DNA of 6,053 bases from Acidobacteriota bacterium (GCA_029862725.1 JAOTWT010000209.1:1-6053); one strand, 5' to 3'. Shown: positions 1 through 5,501, counted from the stretch's first letter. The notes: generated by a model not told the origin, from the sequence alone. Made by a program: numbers and translations.

Positions 1-1316
1 CGATGGAAATCAGCAACAACGGTATCGAGCAAACCGAAGCCTTTTATATTGCCGATGGGGGACTGACCCACGCATCGTCACTTATCAACAGGGTAAAGAA
101 AGGCGACTACAGTTTGATCCTGACCGCCGGAGCGAATCCCACCCCAGGAACAGGAGATGAATTAAGCGTGCCGCCGGTGCCGGGATTGTGGCCCGCCAGT
201 GAGAATATTGCCGCGGGAGACGCTACGGGGGGCGGTATTCTCCTCGGAACCGGAAGGTATTACGTTTCGGTTCGAAACGACACCGCGCCGGGCGAAACCG
301 CAACAGTCGATTTAAACGGAATTTTGATCGTGACATCAACCGGGGTTGGCCGTGACGGAGCGACCGCAACGGTTGAGGCGGTAATAAAGAGTGATGCGCT
401 CGTGGTGCCCGGGCTATTGTCAAACGGTGACGCGAAATTTACAAACCAGCTTCAAGTTTTAGGACCTTACGGCATCATTCAGATAAACGGAAATCCAAAT
501 TTCACGGGTCTTGGGAAGAACGCTTGTGCGGAAAAGCGGTTTGAAATCATGGGGCCGCTTATACCCCTACCTGATCTAAGGGTCAACTCCCTGTGCAACG
601 TAATTCCGGTCGTGGGAACAACCCTTTTGTTCAATCAACCGCGTGCGATTCCCCCGATAATAGACATTCCAAAGATCAAGACCGAATATAAACCGCTGGC
701 CAGTTGGGTGTTCAAAGACGACGGATTTATCTACCCCCAGACCAACGGCGTGGAAAGAGCGTTTCCACTCTCGGCGTTTGAATTGACTAGCATTGGGCTT
801 CACGAATGGAGTTACAAAGCTAGCGCGAAGGAGTGGAATCATAAGATAAATACACGCTTGCCGGACGGTAATTACTACTTTTTAGACACAAATGTAGCTA
901 TGTCCAAAGGGGGCGACAACATCAACCCGCCGTTGGTTTCGATTTTTGCCGAAGGTTCAATTACGCTGAACAATCAGATCTCTCTGCAGCCGTTTCAACC
1001 GGGGTATGCGCTTGTATCGGGAAACGATATCTCGATGTCAAGTAAATACAGTAATCTCGCGAATCCCGGTTTGTTCTATGCTTATGGTCAGATCCAGTTT
1101 TCAAACTCCACCTATGTTGTGGGCGGGATGGTCGCCGCAGATTTTTACCGTGAGGATGGAACGATCGGTCCCGACGCAAACGATCCCGGGGGTCAGAATC
1201 TTGTCGCGAGGGCAAACGGCGCAATGCAGGTTACGGGTGACACGACGATCATATCGTCCAATTTCGGAACAGTGATCGGTTCGGCGGTTGAAAGCTGGCG
1301 CGAAGTGCGTCGATAA
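1..1316 (+). CDS. PilX-like type IV pilus assembly protein (5' truncated)
   Basis: Open from the window edge to a TAA at 1314-1316, about 437 visible codons. The first visible residues (GIEQTEAFYIADGGLTHA) match the stretch that directly follows the N-terminal membrane helix in PilX N-terminal-domain proteins, where a glutamine-rich helix leads into a Y-x-A-D/E-x-G-L motif. The hydrophobic pilin-like helix should therefore lie upstream, and the ATG at 3 is very probably an internal methionine. The rest is beta-rich and low in charge. The C-terminal third has repeated strand-like segments (SIFAEGSITLNN, FYAYGQIQFSN, VVGGMVAADF) and ends in SWREV, an ending I associate with PilX-like proteins. 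PilX proteins are minor pilin-like components of the type IV pilus that act at the inner membrane and pilus tip. The family call rests mainly on the short N-terminal motif, so the C-terminal domain assignment is uncertain. No partner pilus genes lie in the window. Confidence 0.7.
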   Translation, partial: MEISNNGIEQTEAFYIADGGLTHASSLINRVKKGDYSLILTAGANPTPGTGDELSVPPVPGLWPASENIAAGDATGGGILLGTGRYYVSVRNDTAPGETATVDLNGILIVTSTGVGRDGATATVEAVIKSDALVVPGLLSNGDAKFTNQLQVLGPYGIIQINGNPNFTGLGKNACAEKRFEIMGPLIPLPDLRVNSLCNVIPVVGTTLLFNQPRAIPPIIDIPKIKTEYKPLASWVFKDDGFIYPQTNGVERAFPLSAFELTSIGLHEWSYKASAKEWNHKINTRLPDGNYYFLDTNVAMSKGGDNINPPLVSIFAEGSITLNNQISLQPFQPGYALVSGNDISMSSKYSNLANPGLFYAYGQIQFSNSTYVVGGMVAADFYREDGTIGPDANDPGGQNLVARANGAMQVTGDTTIISSNFGTVIGSAVESWREVRR

Positions 1317-1381
1317 AAGTGACGAGCCATTGAAAATCTGTCGGGAGGCCAGCGTGGCCGAGTATTGATGTTTAAAAATTG

Positions 1382-1405
1382 CGCCGTGCTTTAGCGCGGC
1401 GTTTT
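1382..1405 (+). terminator. possible terminator hairpin after the pilX-like gene
   Basis: Eight-base stem CGCCGTGC (1382-1389) with GCGCGGCG (1394-1401), containing one T-G wobble, a TTTA loop, and then four T residues at 1402-1405. It lies about 65 bases past the stop codon of the pilX-like gene. The strong GC stem suits an intrinsic terminator, but the T tract is short, and the stem resembles the hairpin at 1523-1540. It may instead be one member of a repeat family. Confidence 0.35.
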
Positions 1406-1495
1406 CAGTTGCAAAGTAACAAAGGCTTTAGCCAAATTAAACTGCCAGGACAGCCCAATCAGGGCTACACATCCATGCGTTTCGGACTGAAAACG
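1400..1495. repeat. 10-base perfect inverted repeat enclosing two smaller hairpins
   Basis: CGTTTTCAGT at 1400-1409 is the exact reverse complement of ACTGAAAACG at 1486-1495. Two small hairpins lie between the arms: GGC-TTTA-GCC at 1424-1433 and AGCCC-aatca-GGGCT at 1452-1466. The 96-base block could fold as a branched cruciform or RNA, or it could be the body of a small non-autonomous element. Confidence 0.45.
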
Positions 1496-1522
1496 GATAA
1501 TGGAAGTCAGGATAGTTTAAAG

Positions 1523-1540
1523 TTGCGCCTTTAGGCGCGA
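1523..1540 (+). repeat. TTTA-loop hairpin related to the one at 1382-1401
   Basis: Stem TTGCGCC (1523-1529), loop TTTA (1530-1533), arm GGCGCGA (1534-1540), with one T-G wobble. Like the hairpin at 1382-1401 it begins with TTGCGCC, has a TTTA loop and is followed by TTTTC (1542-1546) and a short purine-rich stretch. The two look like diverged copies of one unit about 145 bases apart. Confidence 0.5.
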
Positions 1541-1573
1541 TATTTTCGATTGAAGGTTGAAGATTGGGGATAT

Positions 1574-1656
1574 CCCGGGGTTCGCATGAATTAATGTGAA
1601 TTTTTCGGTGGACTCGTCACCGAAGCCGACGAATTGAATCGCCCCGGGGTCGTATG
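1574..1656. repeat. imperfect direct repeat pair CCCGGGGT(T)CGYATG
   Basis: CCCGGGGTTCGCATG at 1574-1588 recurs at 1643-1656 as CCCGGGGTCGTATG, with one base missing and one changed. Each copy is part of a local palindrome (1567-1576 and 1642-1649). Spacing is about 69 bases, and the hairpin at 1604-1624 lies between the copies. Confidence 0.4.
1604..1624. repeat. 7-base perfect stem hairpin
   Basis: TTCGGTG (1604-1610) pairs perfectly with CACCGAA (1618-1624) around a seven-base loop. No T run follows on either strand, so an intrinsic terminator is unlikely. It forms part of the repeat-rich spacer. Confidence 0.45.
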
Positions 1657-1674
1657 CCCCCTACCTGTTTTATC

Positions 1675-1689
1675 GTCGCTTTTAGCGAC
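1675..1689 (-). terminator. hairpin downstream of the aminotransferase, weak terminator candidate
   Basis: GTCGCT (1675-1680) pairs perfectly with AGCGAC (1684-1689) around a TTT loop. It begins 23 bases beyond the aminotransferase stop codon on the minus strand, where an operon terminator would be expected. On that strand it is followed by GATAAAAC rather than a T run, so intrinsic termination is doubtful. It may instead be an mRNA-stabilising hairpin or another repeat of the spacer. Confidence 0.3.
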
Positions 1690-1711
1690 ACGTCTATTCA
1701 ATCATCAGTTC

Positions 1712-2929
1712 TCAGTCAACAACAAACTCCCTGATCTTTTCAACCGCCCTTTCCAGATTTTCCATCGAGTTAGCGTATGACAAACGAATGAAGCCTTCGG
1801 CGCCGAAGCCCGCGCCGTCGGTCGTCACGACCGCCGACTTCTCTAAAAGCGCCTGGCCGAAATCATCCGACGTCTTATATCGCTCGCCTAGATGCGGGCG
1901 GACATCAATAAACGCATAGAATGCGCCCTCGGGTAAAGCGCAGCTGATCCCTTCAATTTCGTTGAGCGCGGGTACGAACCAGTCGCGGCGTTTCTTGTAT
2001 TCGTCCAGCATCGCTCCGACTTCCGCAAACGACTCCTCGTCGTTTTGCATCGCTTTGGCACAAGCGTACTGTACAAACGATGTCGGATGCGTGGCCGAAT
2101 GGCTTTGCAGTTTTACCATCTGCTTTGTCCATGCTTCGTTTGTGATGGTGTAGCCAATGCGCCAGCCTGTCATCGCGTAAGTCTTTGAGAAAGAACCGGA
2201 TACGCAGATAAAATCGAGATATTCCGGCGGCAGCGAGGCGGCCGTAAAGACCTCCGAGGGAGGGTATACAAAAAGCAGATAGCACTCGTCGGTGATCACA
2301 TAAACGCCGTTTTCGCCGCATAGATCGAAGATCTTTCTCATCTCGTCGCTCGGGACCACGCGTCCGGAGGGATTGCTCGGGGAGTTTATGATCAGGAGTT
2401 TTGTCTTCTGGGTGATCGCTTCCCTGACCTGTTCGGAAGTCAGCACGAAATCCGTTTCCTCCGTTTCGATAAATACATTCGTCCCGCCGCAGAAATTGAC
2501 CAGCTCGGGGAAGGTTACCCAGTAGGGTTTTGGAAGAAGCACCTCGTCGCCCTCGTTGACGAGCGCGGCAACCGCATTAAAGAGTCCCTGCTTTCCGCCG
2601 CAGCTGGCGGCGATCTGCGCGGGCGTAATCGATGCGCCGTACTGGCGTCCATAATGATCGGCGATCGAGTCCTTGAATATCGTCAGACCGGCGCTCGGTG
2701 TGTACTTTGTAAATCCTTTTTCAAGCCCCTCGATCGCATAGTTTTTGATGAACTGCGGGGTGTCAAAATCGGGTTCGCCGACCGTCAGGTCGATCACATC
2801 GACACCCTTTTCCCGAAGGCGAGTTGCGGCAAGCGCGGCCTTCAGCGTCGAAGACCCTTTCATGTTGAGAGTGCGGGTGGAAAATGAAATCGGATTTGTC
2901 ATAAATCGTTTTTGCGTTTGTGCTTTCAA
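1712..2929 (-). CDS. PLP-dependent class I aminotransferase (type Ib aspartate aminotransferase-like)
   Basis: A 405-residue fold-type I aminotransferase, normal length for the family. Visible landmarks in order: GEPDFDTP near 51-58; TKYTPSAG near 74-81; GGKQ at 111-114 (this lysine is typical of type Ib aspartate aminotransferases); PYWVTFPE near 135-142; NSPSNPSG at 182-189 with the cofactor-contacting Asn186; DECY at 214-217 with the Asp and Tyr that hold the pyridine ring; SFSKTYAMTGWRIGY, with Lys249 as the Schiff-base lysine and Arg257 binding phosphate; and FIRLSYANS with Arg382 for the substrate alpha-carboxylate. The likely reaction is cytoplasmic transamination between an amino acid and 2-oxoglutarate; aspartate is the best guess, but substrate cannot be settled by reading. 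The start chosen is TTG at 2929, which overlaps the VOC gene stop as TTGA and has GAGGAG eight bases upstream. ATG at 2902 (396 residues) is possible but lacks a ribosome binding site. Confidence 0.93.
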   Translation of the reverse strand: MKAQTQKRFMTNPISFSTRTLNMKGSSTLKAALAATRLREKGVDVIDLTVGEPDFDTPQFIKNYAIEGLEKGFTKYTPSAGLTIFKDSIADHYGRQYGASITPAQIAASCGGKQGLFNAVAALVNEGDEVLLPKPYWVTFPELVNFCGGTNVFIETEETDFVLTSEQVREAITQKTKLLIINSPSNPSGRVVPSDEMRKIFDLCGENGVYVITDECYLLFVYPPSEVFTAASLPPEYLDFICVSGSFSKTYAMTGWRIGYTITNEAWTKQMVKLQSHSATHPTSFVQYACAKAMQNDEESFAEVGAMLDEYKKRRDWFVPALNEIEGISCALPEGAFYAFIDVRPHLGERYKTSDDFGQALLEKSAVVTTDGAGFGAEGFIRLSYANSMENLERAVEKIREFVVD

Positions 2930-3297
2930 ATGTTCGTCTCCTCAAGAAACTCGATCCGGTTGTTAAAAGGATCGCGAATATCGAATCGTTTCAAGCCCGG
3001 CACTCCTTTTCCATCTTTGACATTTACTCCTCCCGATTCGAACCGTGTCCGCCAATCCTCGAGCTTGTCGACCAAAAACGCCAGATGTTCTTTAGAATCA
3101 GGTGTTTTCGGTGTTGGGTCGACGCCAATGTGAATCTGAAGGCCTTCGATCTCGACCCAAAATCCGCCACGCTTCAGAACATTTTCGGGTTTCGGAATTT
3201 CGCGCAGACCAAGCAGGCCACAATAAAATTCGAGTGCCTCGGCCTCGCTCCCGACGGGAATTGTGATCTGTACGTGATGTAAGCGGAGCAGCTTCAT
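2926..3297 (-). CDS. VOC family (glyoxalase/bleomycin resistance fold) protein
   Basis: A 123-residue single-domain vicinal oxygen chelate protein with two beta-alpha-beta-beta-beta modules. The first module opens with LHHVQITIP and EALEFYCGLLGL (to about residue 31); the second opens with EHLAFLV (70-76) and ends DPFNNRIEFLEE (109-120). Candidate metal ligands by comparison with glyoxalase I are His8, His56, His71 and Glu116, so the site looks intact. The family includes glyoxalases, epimerases, dioxygenases and antibiotic-binding proteins; nothing here picks among them, so no substrate is assigned. Its ATG overlaps the coaD stop as ATGA, and its TGA overlaps the aminotransferase TTG as TTGA, placing it in the middle of a tightly coupled three-gene unit. 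It is probably a cytoplasmic dimer, as is usual for single-domain members. Confidence 0.88.
   Translation of the reverse strand: MKLLRLHHVQITIPVGSEAEALEFYCGLLGLREIPKPENVLKRGGFWVEIEGLQIHIGVDPTPKTPDSKEHLAFLVDKLEDWRTRFESGGVNVKDGKGVPGLKRFDIRDPFNNRIEFLEETNI
2938..2943 (-). promoter_or_regulatory. ribosome binding site supporting a TTG start
   Basis: On the minus strand GAGGAG lies eight bases before the TTG at 2929-2927. It is the only clear Shine-Dalgarno sequence among the gene starts of this window. It sits inside the last codons of the VOC gene (two Glu codons), so its presence could be partly coincidental. With the TTGA overlap it favours translational coupling and the longer aminotransferase N-terminus. 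Confidence 0.5.
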
Positions 3298-3785
3298 CTG
3301 CCGTTCTTAGCCCGCAGCCGTTGCTCGACCAGTTCGGGCACAAGCCCGTCTACGCGGCCGCCGAGCAGAAAGACCTGCTTTAGCAACCTCGACGAAACGT
3401 ATGAGTATTCTTCCGCAGCCATCAAGAATACGGTTTCGATCGAGGGTTCGAGCTTGCGGTTCATGAGCGCCATACGGAGTTCGTACTCGTAGTCCGAAAC
3501 AGCCCGGATTCCGCGCAGGATCGCGTAGGAGTCCTTGCTCTTCACATAATCGACGAGCAGGCCCTCGAAGCTTTCGACGATCAGGCGGCAACCCTTGTTA
3601 TCAAAACTCCCAAGGACTTCCTCGATCATCGCGCATCGCTCTTCCGGCGAAAACATAGGATTCTTTTCCGGGTTGTTGAGGACCGCGATAATGATTTCGT
3701 CAAACAACGGCAGACTCCTCTCAATAATATCGAGGTGGCCCATCGTCAACGGGTCGAAAGAACCTGGAAAAACTGCACGCTTCAT
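3294..3785 (-). CDS. coaD: phosphopantetheine adenylyltransferase
   Basis: A 163-residue protein of typical CoaD length. It catalyses the reversible transfer of AMP from ATP to 4'-phosphopantetheine, giving dephospho-CoA, the penultimate step of coenzyme A synthesis in the cytoplasm. The nucleotidyltransferase signature PGSFDPLTMGHLDII is at 7-21, with TxGH at 14-17. RGIRAVSDYEYE at 91-102 is the CoaD-specific substrate-binding segment, and EYSYVSSRLLKQV at 126-138 corresponds to the conserved SSTxVR-type ATP-binding segment with small changes. The start is ATG at 3785, giving the expected N-terminus; I see no clear ribosome binding site ahead of it. It is the first gene of the coupled coaD-VOC-aminotransferase unit. 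Upstream lies the 104-base gap with heptad repeats that separates it from the TPR lipoprotein gene on the same strand. Confidence 0.97.
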   Translation of the reverse strand: MKRAVFPGSFDPLTMGHLDIIERSLPLFDEIIIAVLNNPEKNPMFSPEERCAMIEEVLGSFDNKGCRLIVESFEGLLVDYVKSKDSYAILRGIRAVSDYEYELRMALMNRKLEPSIETVFLMAAEEYSYVSSRLLKQVFLLGGRVDGLVPELVEQRLRAKNGR

Positions 3786-3790
3786 AAGTC

Positions 3791-3886
3791 AGTTATCAAC
3801 TATCAATTACCATTTATCAAATCGGGTCCTTGGCGTTTGTTTCAGTCTAACGGCTCTCGATAATTGATCGATGATAATTGATAGTT
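3791..3886. repeat. two inverted arrays of degenerate 7-base repeats
   Basis: Left array, four heptads: AGTTATC (3791), AACTATC (3798), AATTACC (3805), ATTTATC (3812). Right array, four heptads in opposite sense: GATAATT (3859), GATCGAT (3866), GATAATT (3873), GATAGTT (3880). The core AACTATCAATTA at 3798-3809 is the exact reverse complement of 3875-3886. Pairing continues inward to 3820/3864, giving 23-base arms with two mismatches and one wobble around a 43-base loop. This resembles the short tandemly repeated heptanucleotides known from cyanobacterial intergenic DNA. It lies just past the TPR gene stop and just before coaD, so it could act as a 3'-end hairpin for the former or sit in the leader of the latter. 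Confidence 0.65.
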
Positions 3887-3889
3887 AAA

Positions 3890-4672
3890 CTAGAATTTCG
3901 TATCCAAAAGCTTCTGTGCATCCTTTTTCGATTCCGCATGCTCAGCTTGAAAATCCGGGTGTGTCTTCATATTCAGGACATACTCGAGGTGTTTTCTGGC
4001 TTCGGCCTTTTGACCCGCCGCAAGATAGGCCTCGCCGATGTGCAGATGAGTATATGAATTTTCGTTATCGGTTTCGAGTGCCTTCCTGAAATACCCGATC
4101 GCCTTTTCGACGCTCCCGCCGGCCATTCCGCGGGTGCCCATTTCGACCTGCCCGAGCGCATCGTAAGCGCTCGCGCCCTGGTAACGAGGATCAATTTCAA
4201 TTACCTTTTCCATCGACTCCCTTATCTTGCCGGTCGAAATGACTCCCACCGTCACAGGGCTTCTCTTGGACTGCTCACCGAGAATCGCGGCAAACCAAAA
4301 ATGACCCTCCGGGCGGTCCGGTTTCAAACGACGGGCAATGCGCGCAGCCGAAATTCCCGTTGAAAGTATCTTTTCAGCTTCGGTGTCGTCGATCTCTTTC
4401 CTGCTTCCAACGAAATAGCTGTAACGGGCGAAGGTCCATTCCACCGTAAAGTCCCTTTTTTCGGGGTCACGCGCGGCTGCAAGAGTCTTCAAAGCCTTAC
4501 GCGCATTCTCGAGTTCGATTCGTTTAGCAAACAGCGCAGCGCTTTTTTCCAACGCTTCGGATGCTGCAGGTTTCGCAGCTGCTGGCTCTGCCTCAGCGAC
4601 GGACTGCGGGCCGCAGCCCGTAAACACGAGAGCGAACGCGAATAACAGGACGATAAGCACTAAAATTTTCAT
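3890..4672 (-). CDS. TPR-containing lipoprotein, TRAP transporter TatT-like
   Basis: A 260-residue predicted lipoprotein starting at ATG 4672. The frame stays open 37 codons further upstream to a TTG at 4783, but that extension is not signal-like, and the internal ATG begins a clean lipoprotein signal: Met-Lys, a hydrophobic run, then FTGC with the lipidated cysteine at residue 20. An Ala/Glu-rich linker follows to about residue 42. The rest is alpha-helical with TPR-like units. ARRLKPDRPEGHFWFAAILGE (114-133), IRESMEKVIEIDP (150-162) and SVEKAIGYFRKALETDNEN with HIGEAYLAAGQKAEARKHLE (187-230) follow the order seen in the TatT family, the periplasmic TPR partner of some TRAP transporters (TP0956 type). 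No TRAP transporter genes are visible, so the role may simply be periplasmic protein or ligand binding at a membrane. The TatT resemblance is from memory of the family pattern. Confidence 0.85.
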   Translation of the reverse strand: MKILVLIVLLFAFALVFTGCGPQSVAEAEPAAAKPAASEALEKSAALFAKRIELENARKALKTLAAARDPEKRDFTVEWTFARYSYFVGSRKEIDDTEAEKILSTGISAARIARRLKPDRPEGHFWFAAILGEQSKRSPVTVGVISTGKIRESMEKVIEIDPRYQGASAYDALGQVEMGTRGMAGGSVEKAIGYFRKALETDNENSYTHLHIGEAYLAAGQKAEARKHLEYVLNMKTHPDFQAEHAESKKDAQKLLDTKF

Positions 4673-4684
4673 AACCGTCTTTGA

Positions 4685-4713
4685 ATTGTAACAATTTGGC
4701 AATTTATTCCCAA
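4685..4713 (-). promoter_or_regulatory. candidate sigma70-type promoter for the TPR lipoprotein gene
   Basis: Read on the minus strand: TTGGGA (4713-4708, four of six to TTGACA), a 17-base spacer, then TACAAT (4690-4685, five of six to TATAAT). Transcription would start near 4678, only a few bases before the ATG at 4672. That implies a very short or nearly leaderless message and fits the absence of a ribosome binding site. This is a pattern match only. Confidence 0.4.
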
Positions 4714-4718
4714 TTGCC
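4698..4718. promoter_or_regulatory. inverted repeat covering the -35 box, possible operator
   Basis: GGCAATT (4698-4704) and AATTGCC (4712-4718) are perfect 7-base arms around a 7-base spacer. They span the predicted -35 element at 4708-4713, a position that suits a repressor site. It could equally be a chance hairpin in AT-rich DNA. Confidence 0.35.
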
Positions 4719-4780
4719 GCAGTGACACTTGCTTTACACCGCCAAAAATGCGAAATTCGGTAATATCCGATTATCAAATG

Positions 4781-4800
4781 CAAAATGTAATTACATTGTG
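4781..4800. promoter_or_regulatory. 20-base near-perfect palindrome, possible operator
   Basis: CAAAATGTAATTACATTGTG pairs with its own reverse complement at 18 of 20 positions, and its central 14 bases (AATGTAATTACATT, 4784-4797) are perfect. It ends 11 bases before the HAD gene ATG at 4812, in the divergent intergenic region. The symmetric form with no loop is typical of a dimeric DNA-binding protein site rather than an RNA hairpin. No regulator gene is in the window, and no clear promoter for the plus-strand gene could be paired with it. Confidence 0.45.
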
Positions 4801-4811
4801 ACTATTACCAA

Positions 4812-5486
4812 ATGGCTGAGAAAACAAAAACTGCCAGTTTTTACGACCTCGAAGGCACGCTTGTAAGCACTAATCTCGTGCATACGCTGAATTTTTACGC
4901 CCGGCGACAGCAGGGTCTTTTTTCGACGATCAAGAAGAGCGTTGCGACGGTTGCGAAGCTTCCTGTTTTTGGCGTGACTGAATTATACAGCCGAAACGTC
5001 TTTAATGAATACTTTTTTCAAAGTTACAAAGGAGAATCTGAAGACAGACTCCGCTTTTTCGCCGAGGAGTTGTTCGACACCGTCCTCAAACCCGCCATAT
5101 TTGAAGGGACACCGGACCTGATCGCGAAGTCAAAAAAGCTTGGACACCAACAGATTGTCGTGACGGGCGCACTGGATTTTTCCGTGGCGCCGCTTCTTAG
5201 TTATCTGGGAATTGAAACATTTGCGGCCAATCGCCTTGAGTTTGTAAACGGCTACGCGACCGGCCGCCTCCTCCCGCCCGTAATGGCGTCGGCGACAAAA
5301 GCAACGTGGATACGGACTTACGCTGAGGAGAACGACATCAATCTGTCCGATTCGTATGCGTATTCGGACAGCATATCCGATCTTCCGATGTTATCGATCG
5401 TCGGTCACCCGGTTGCCGTTAGCCCAGACTTTCGTTTGAAGCAGACCGCGCTTCAACATGATTGGGCGGTGCTAAATCTTAAGTAA
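4812..5486 (+). CDS. HAD-IB family (SerB-like) hydrolase with DxE motif I
   Basis: A 224-residue haloacid dehalogenase-superfamily protein of subfamily IB. Motif I reads FYDLEGTLV with nucleophile Asp12; the usual second aspartate is Glu14. A helical C1-type cap fills about residues 18-95. Motif II is VVTGA, with Thr118. Motif III is Lys163 within ATKATW. Motif IV is YSDSISDLPML with Asp186 and Asp190, followed by GHPVAVSPD, the ending typical of SerB-like HAD-IB phosphatases. The expected role is cytoplasmic hydrolysis of a phosphomonoester. The substrate is unknown, and phosphoserine should not be assumed. The start is the ATG at 4812, just after the palindrome; no ribosome binding site is evident. 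The M28 peptidase gene follows 15 bases after its stop on the same strand. Confidence 0.88.
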   Translation: MAEKTKTASFYDLEGTLVSTNLVHTLNFYARRQQGLFSTIKKSVATVAKLPVFGVTELYSRNVFNEYFFQSYKGESEDRLRFFAEELFDTVLKPAIFEGTPDLIAKSKKLGHQQIVVTGALDFSVAPLLSYLGIETFAANRLEFVNGYATGRLLPPVMASATKATWIRTYAEENDINLSDSYAYSDSISDLPMLSIVGHPVAVSPDFRLKQTALQHDWAVLNLK

Positions 5487-5501
5487 CATCTATAACTGAA
5501 A

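Larger units (their letters stand above)
1317..1711. repeat. hairpin-rich intergenic repeat region between convergent genes
   Basis: This 395-base gap has no credible reading frame on either strand. It holds at least six short inverted repeats: 1347-1359 (GGCCA/TGGCC), 1382-1401, 1452-1466 (AGCCC/GGGCT), 1523-1540, 1604-1624 and 1675-1689. It also has a 10-base palindrome at 1567-1576 (GGGATATCCC) and the palindrome CCCCGGGG at 1642-1649. Several hairpins share a CTTTAG core, including a small one at 1424-1433 (GGC-TTTA-GCC). The density of hairpins and the internal similarity suggest a cluster of REP-like or MITE-like non-coding repeats rather than plain spacer. Some hairpins may also terminate the two converging transcripts. 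No transposase and no clear terminal repeats with a target-site duplication are visible. Confidence 0.6.

Noticed and set aside
3..5. ATG at position 3 as the true start of the first gene
   Set aside because: The following residues correspond to the region after the PilX N-terminal membrane helix, which is missing from the window. The frame is also open to the left edge, so the gene is truncated rather than starting here.
961..1224. Minus-strand frame of 87 codons inside the pilX-like gene, and similar frames inside the other genes
   Set aside because: Arg/Ser-rich low-complexity translations lying in alternate frames of well-supported genes; no family resemblance and no start signals.
1319..1620. 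8-base inverted repeat GTGACGAG (1319-1326) / CTCGTCAC (1613-1620) as ends of a mobile element
   Set aside because: An 8-base match is expected by chance in a region this size, no target-site duplication is seen, and the left copy begins only three bases after the stop codon.
1340..1700. tRNA or other known structured RNA in the long spacer
   Set aside because: No cloverleaf, no T-loop consensus and no riboswitch signature could be recognised; the stems are short and separate.
3791..3886. CRISPR array
   Set aside because: Units are 7 bases, contiguous and degenerate, with no spacers of uniform length and no cas genes.
4761..4766. TAATAT as the -10 box of the HAD gene
   Set aside because: No acceptable -35 hexamer lies 16-18 bases upstream; TTTACA at 4733-4738 is 22 bases away.
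4673..4783. 37-codon N-terminal extension of the TPR gene beginning at TTG 4783
   Set aside because: It is not signal-like, it would bury the lipoprotein signal starting at ATG 4672, and it covers the likely promoter and intergenic palindromes.
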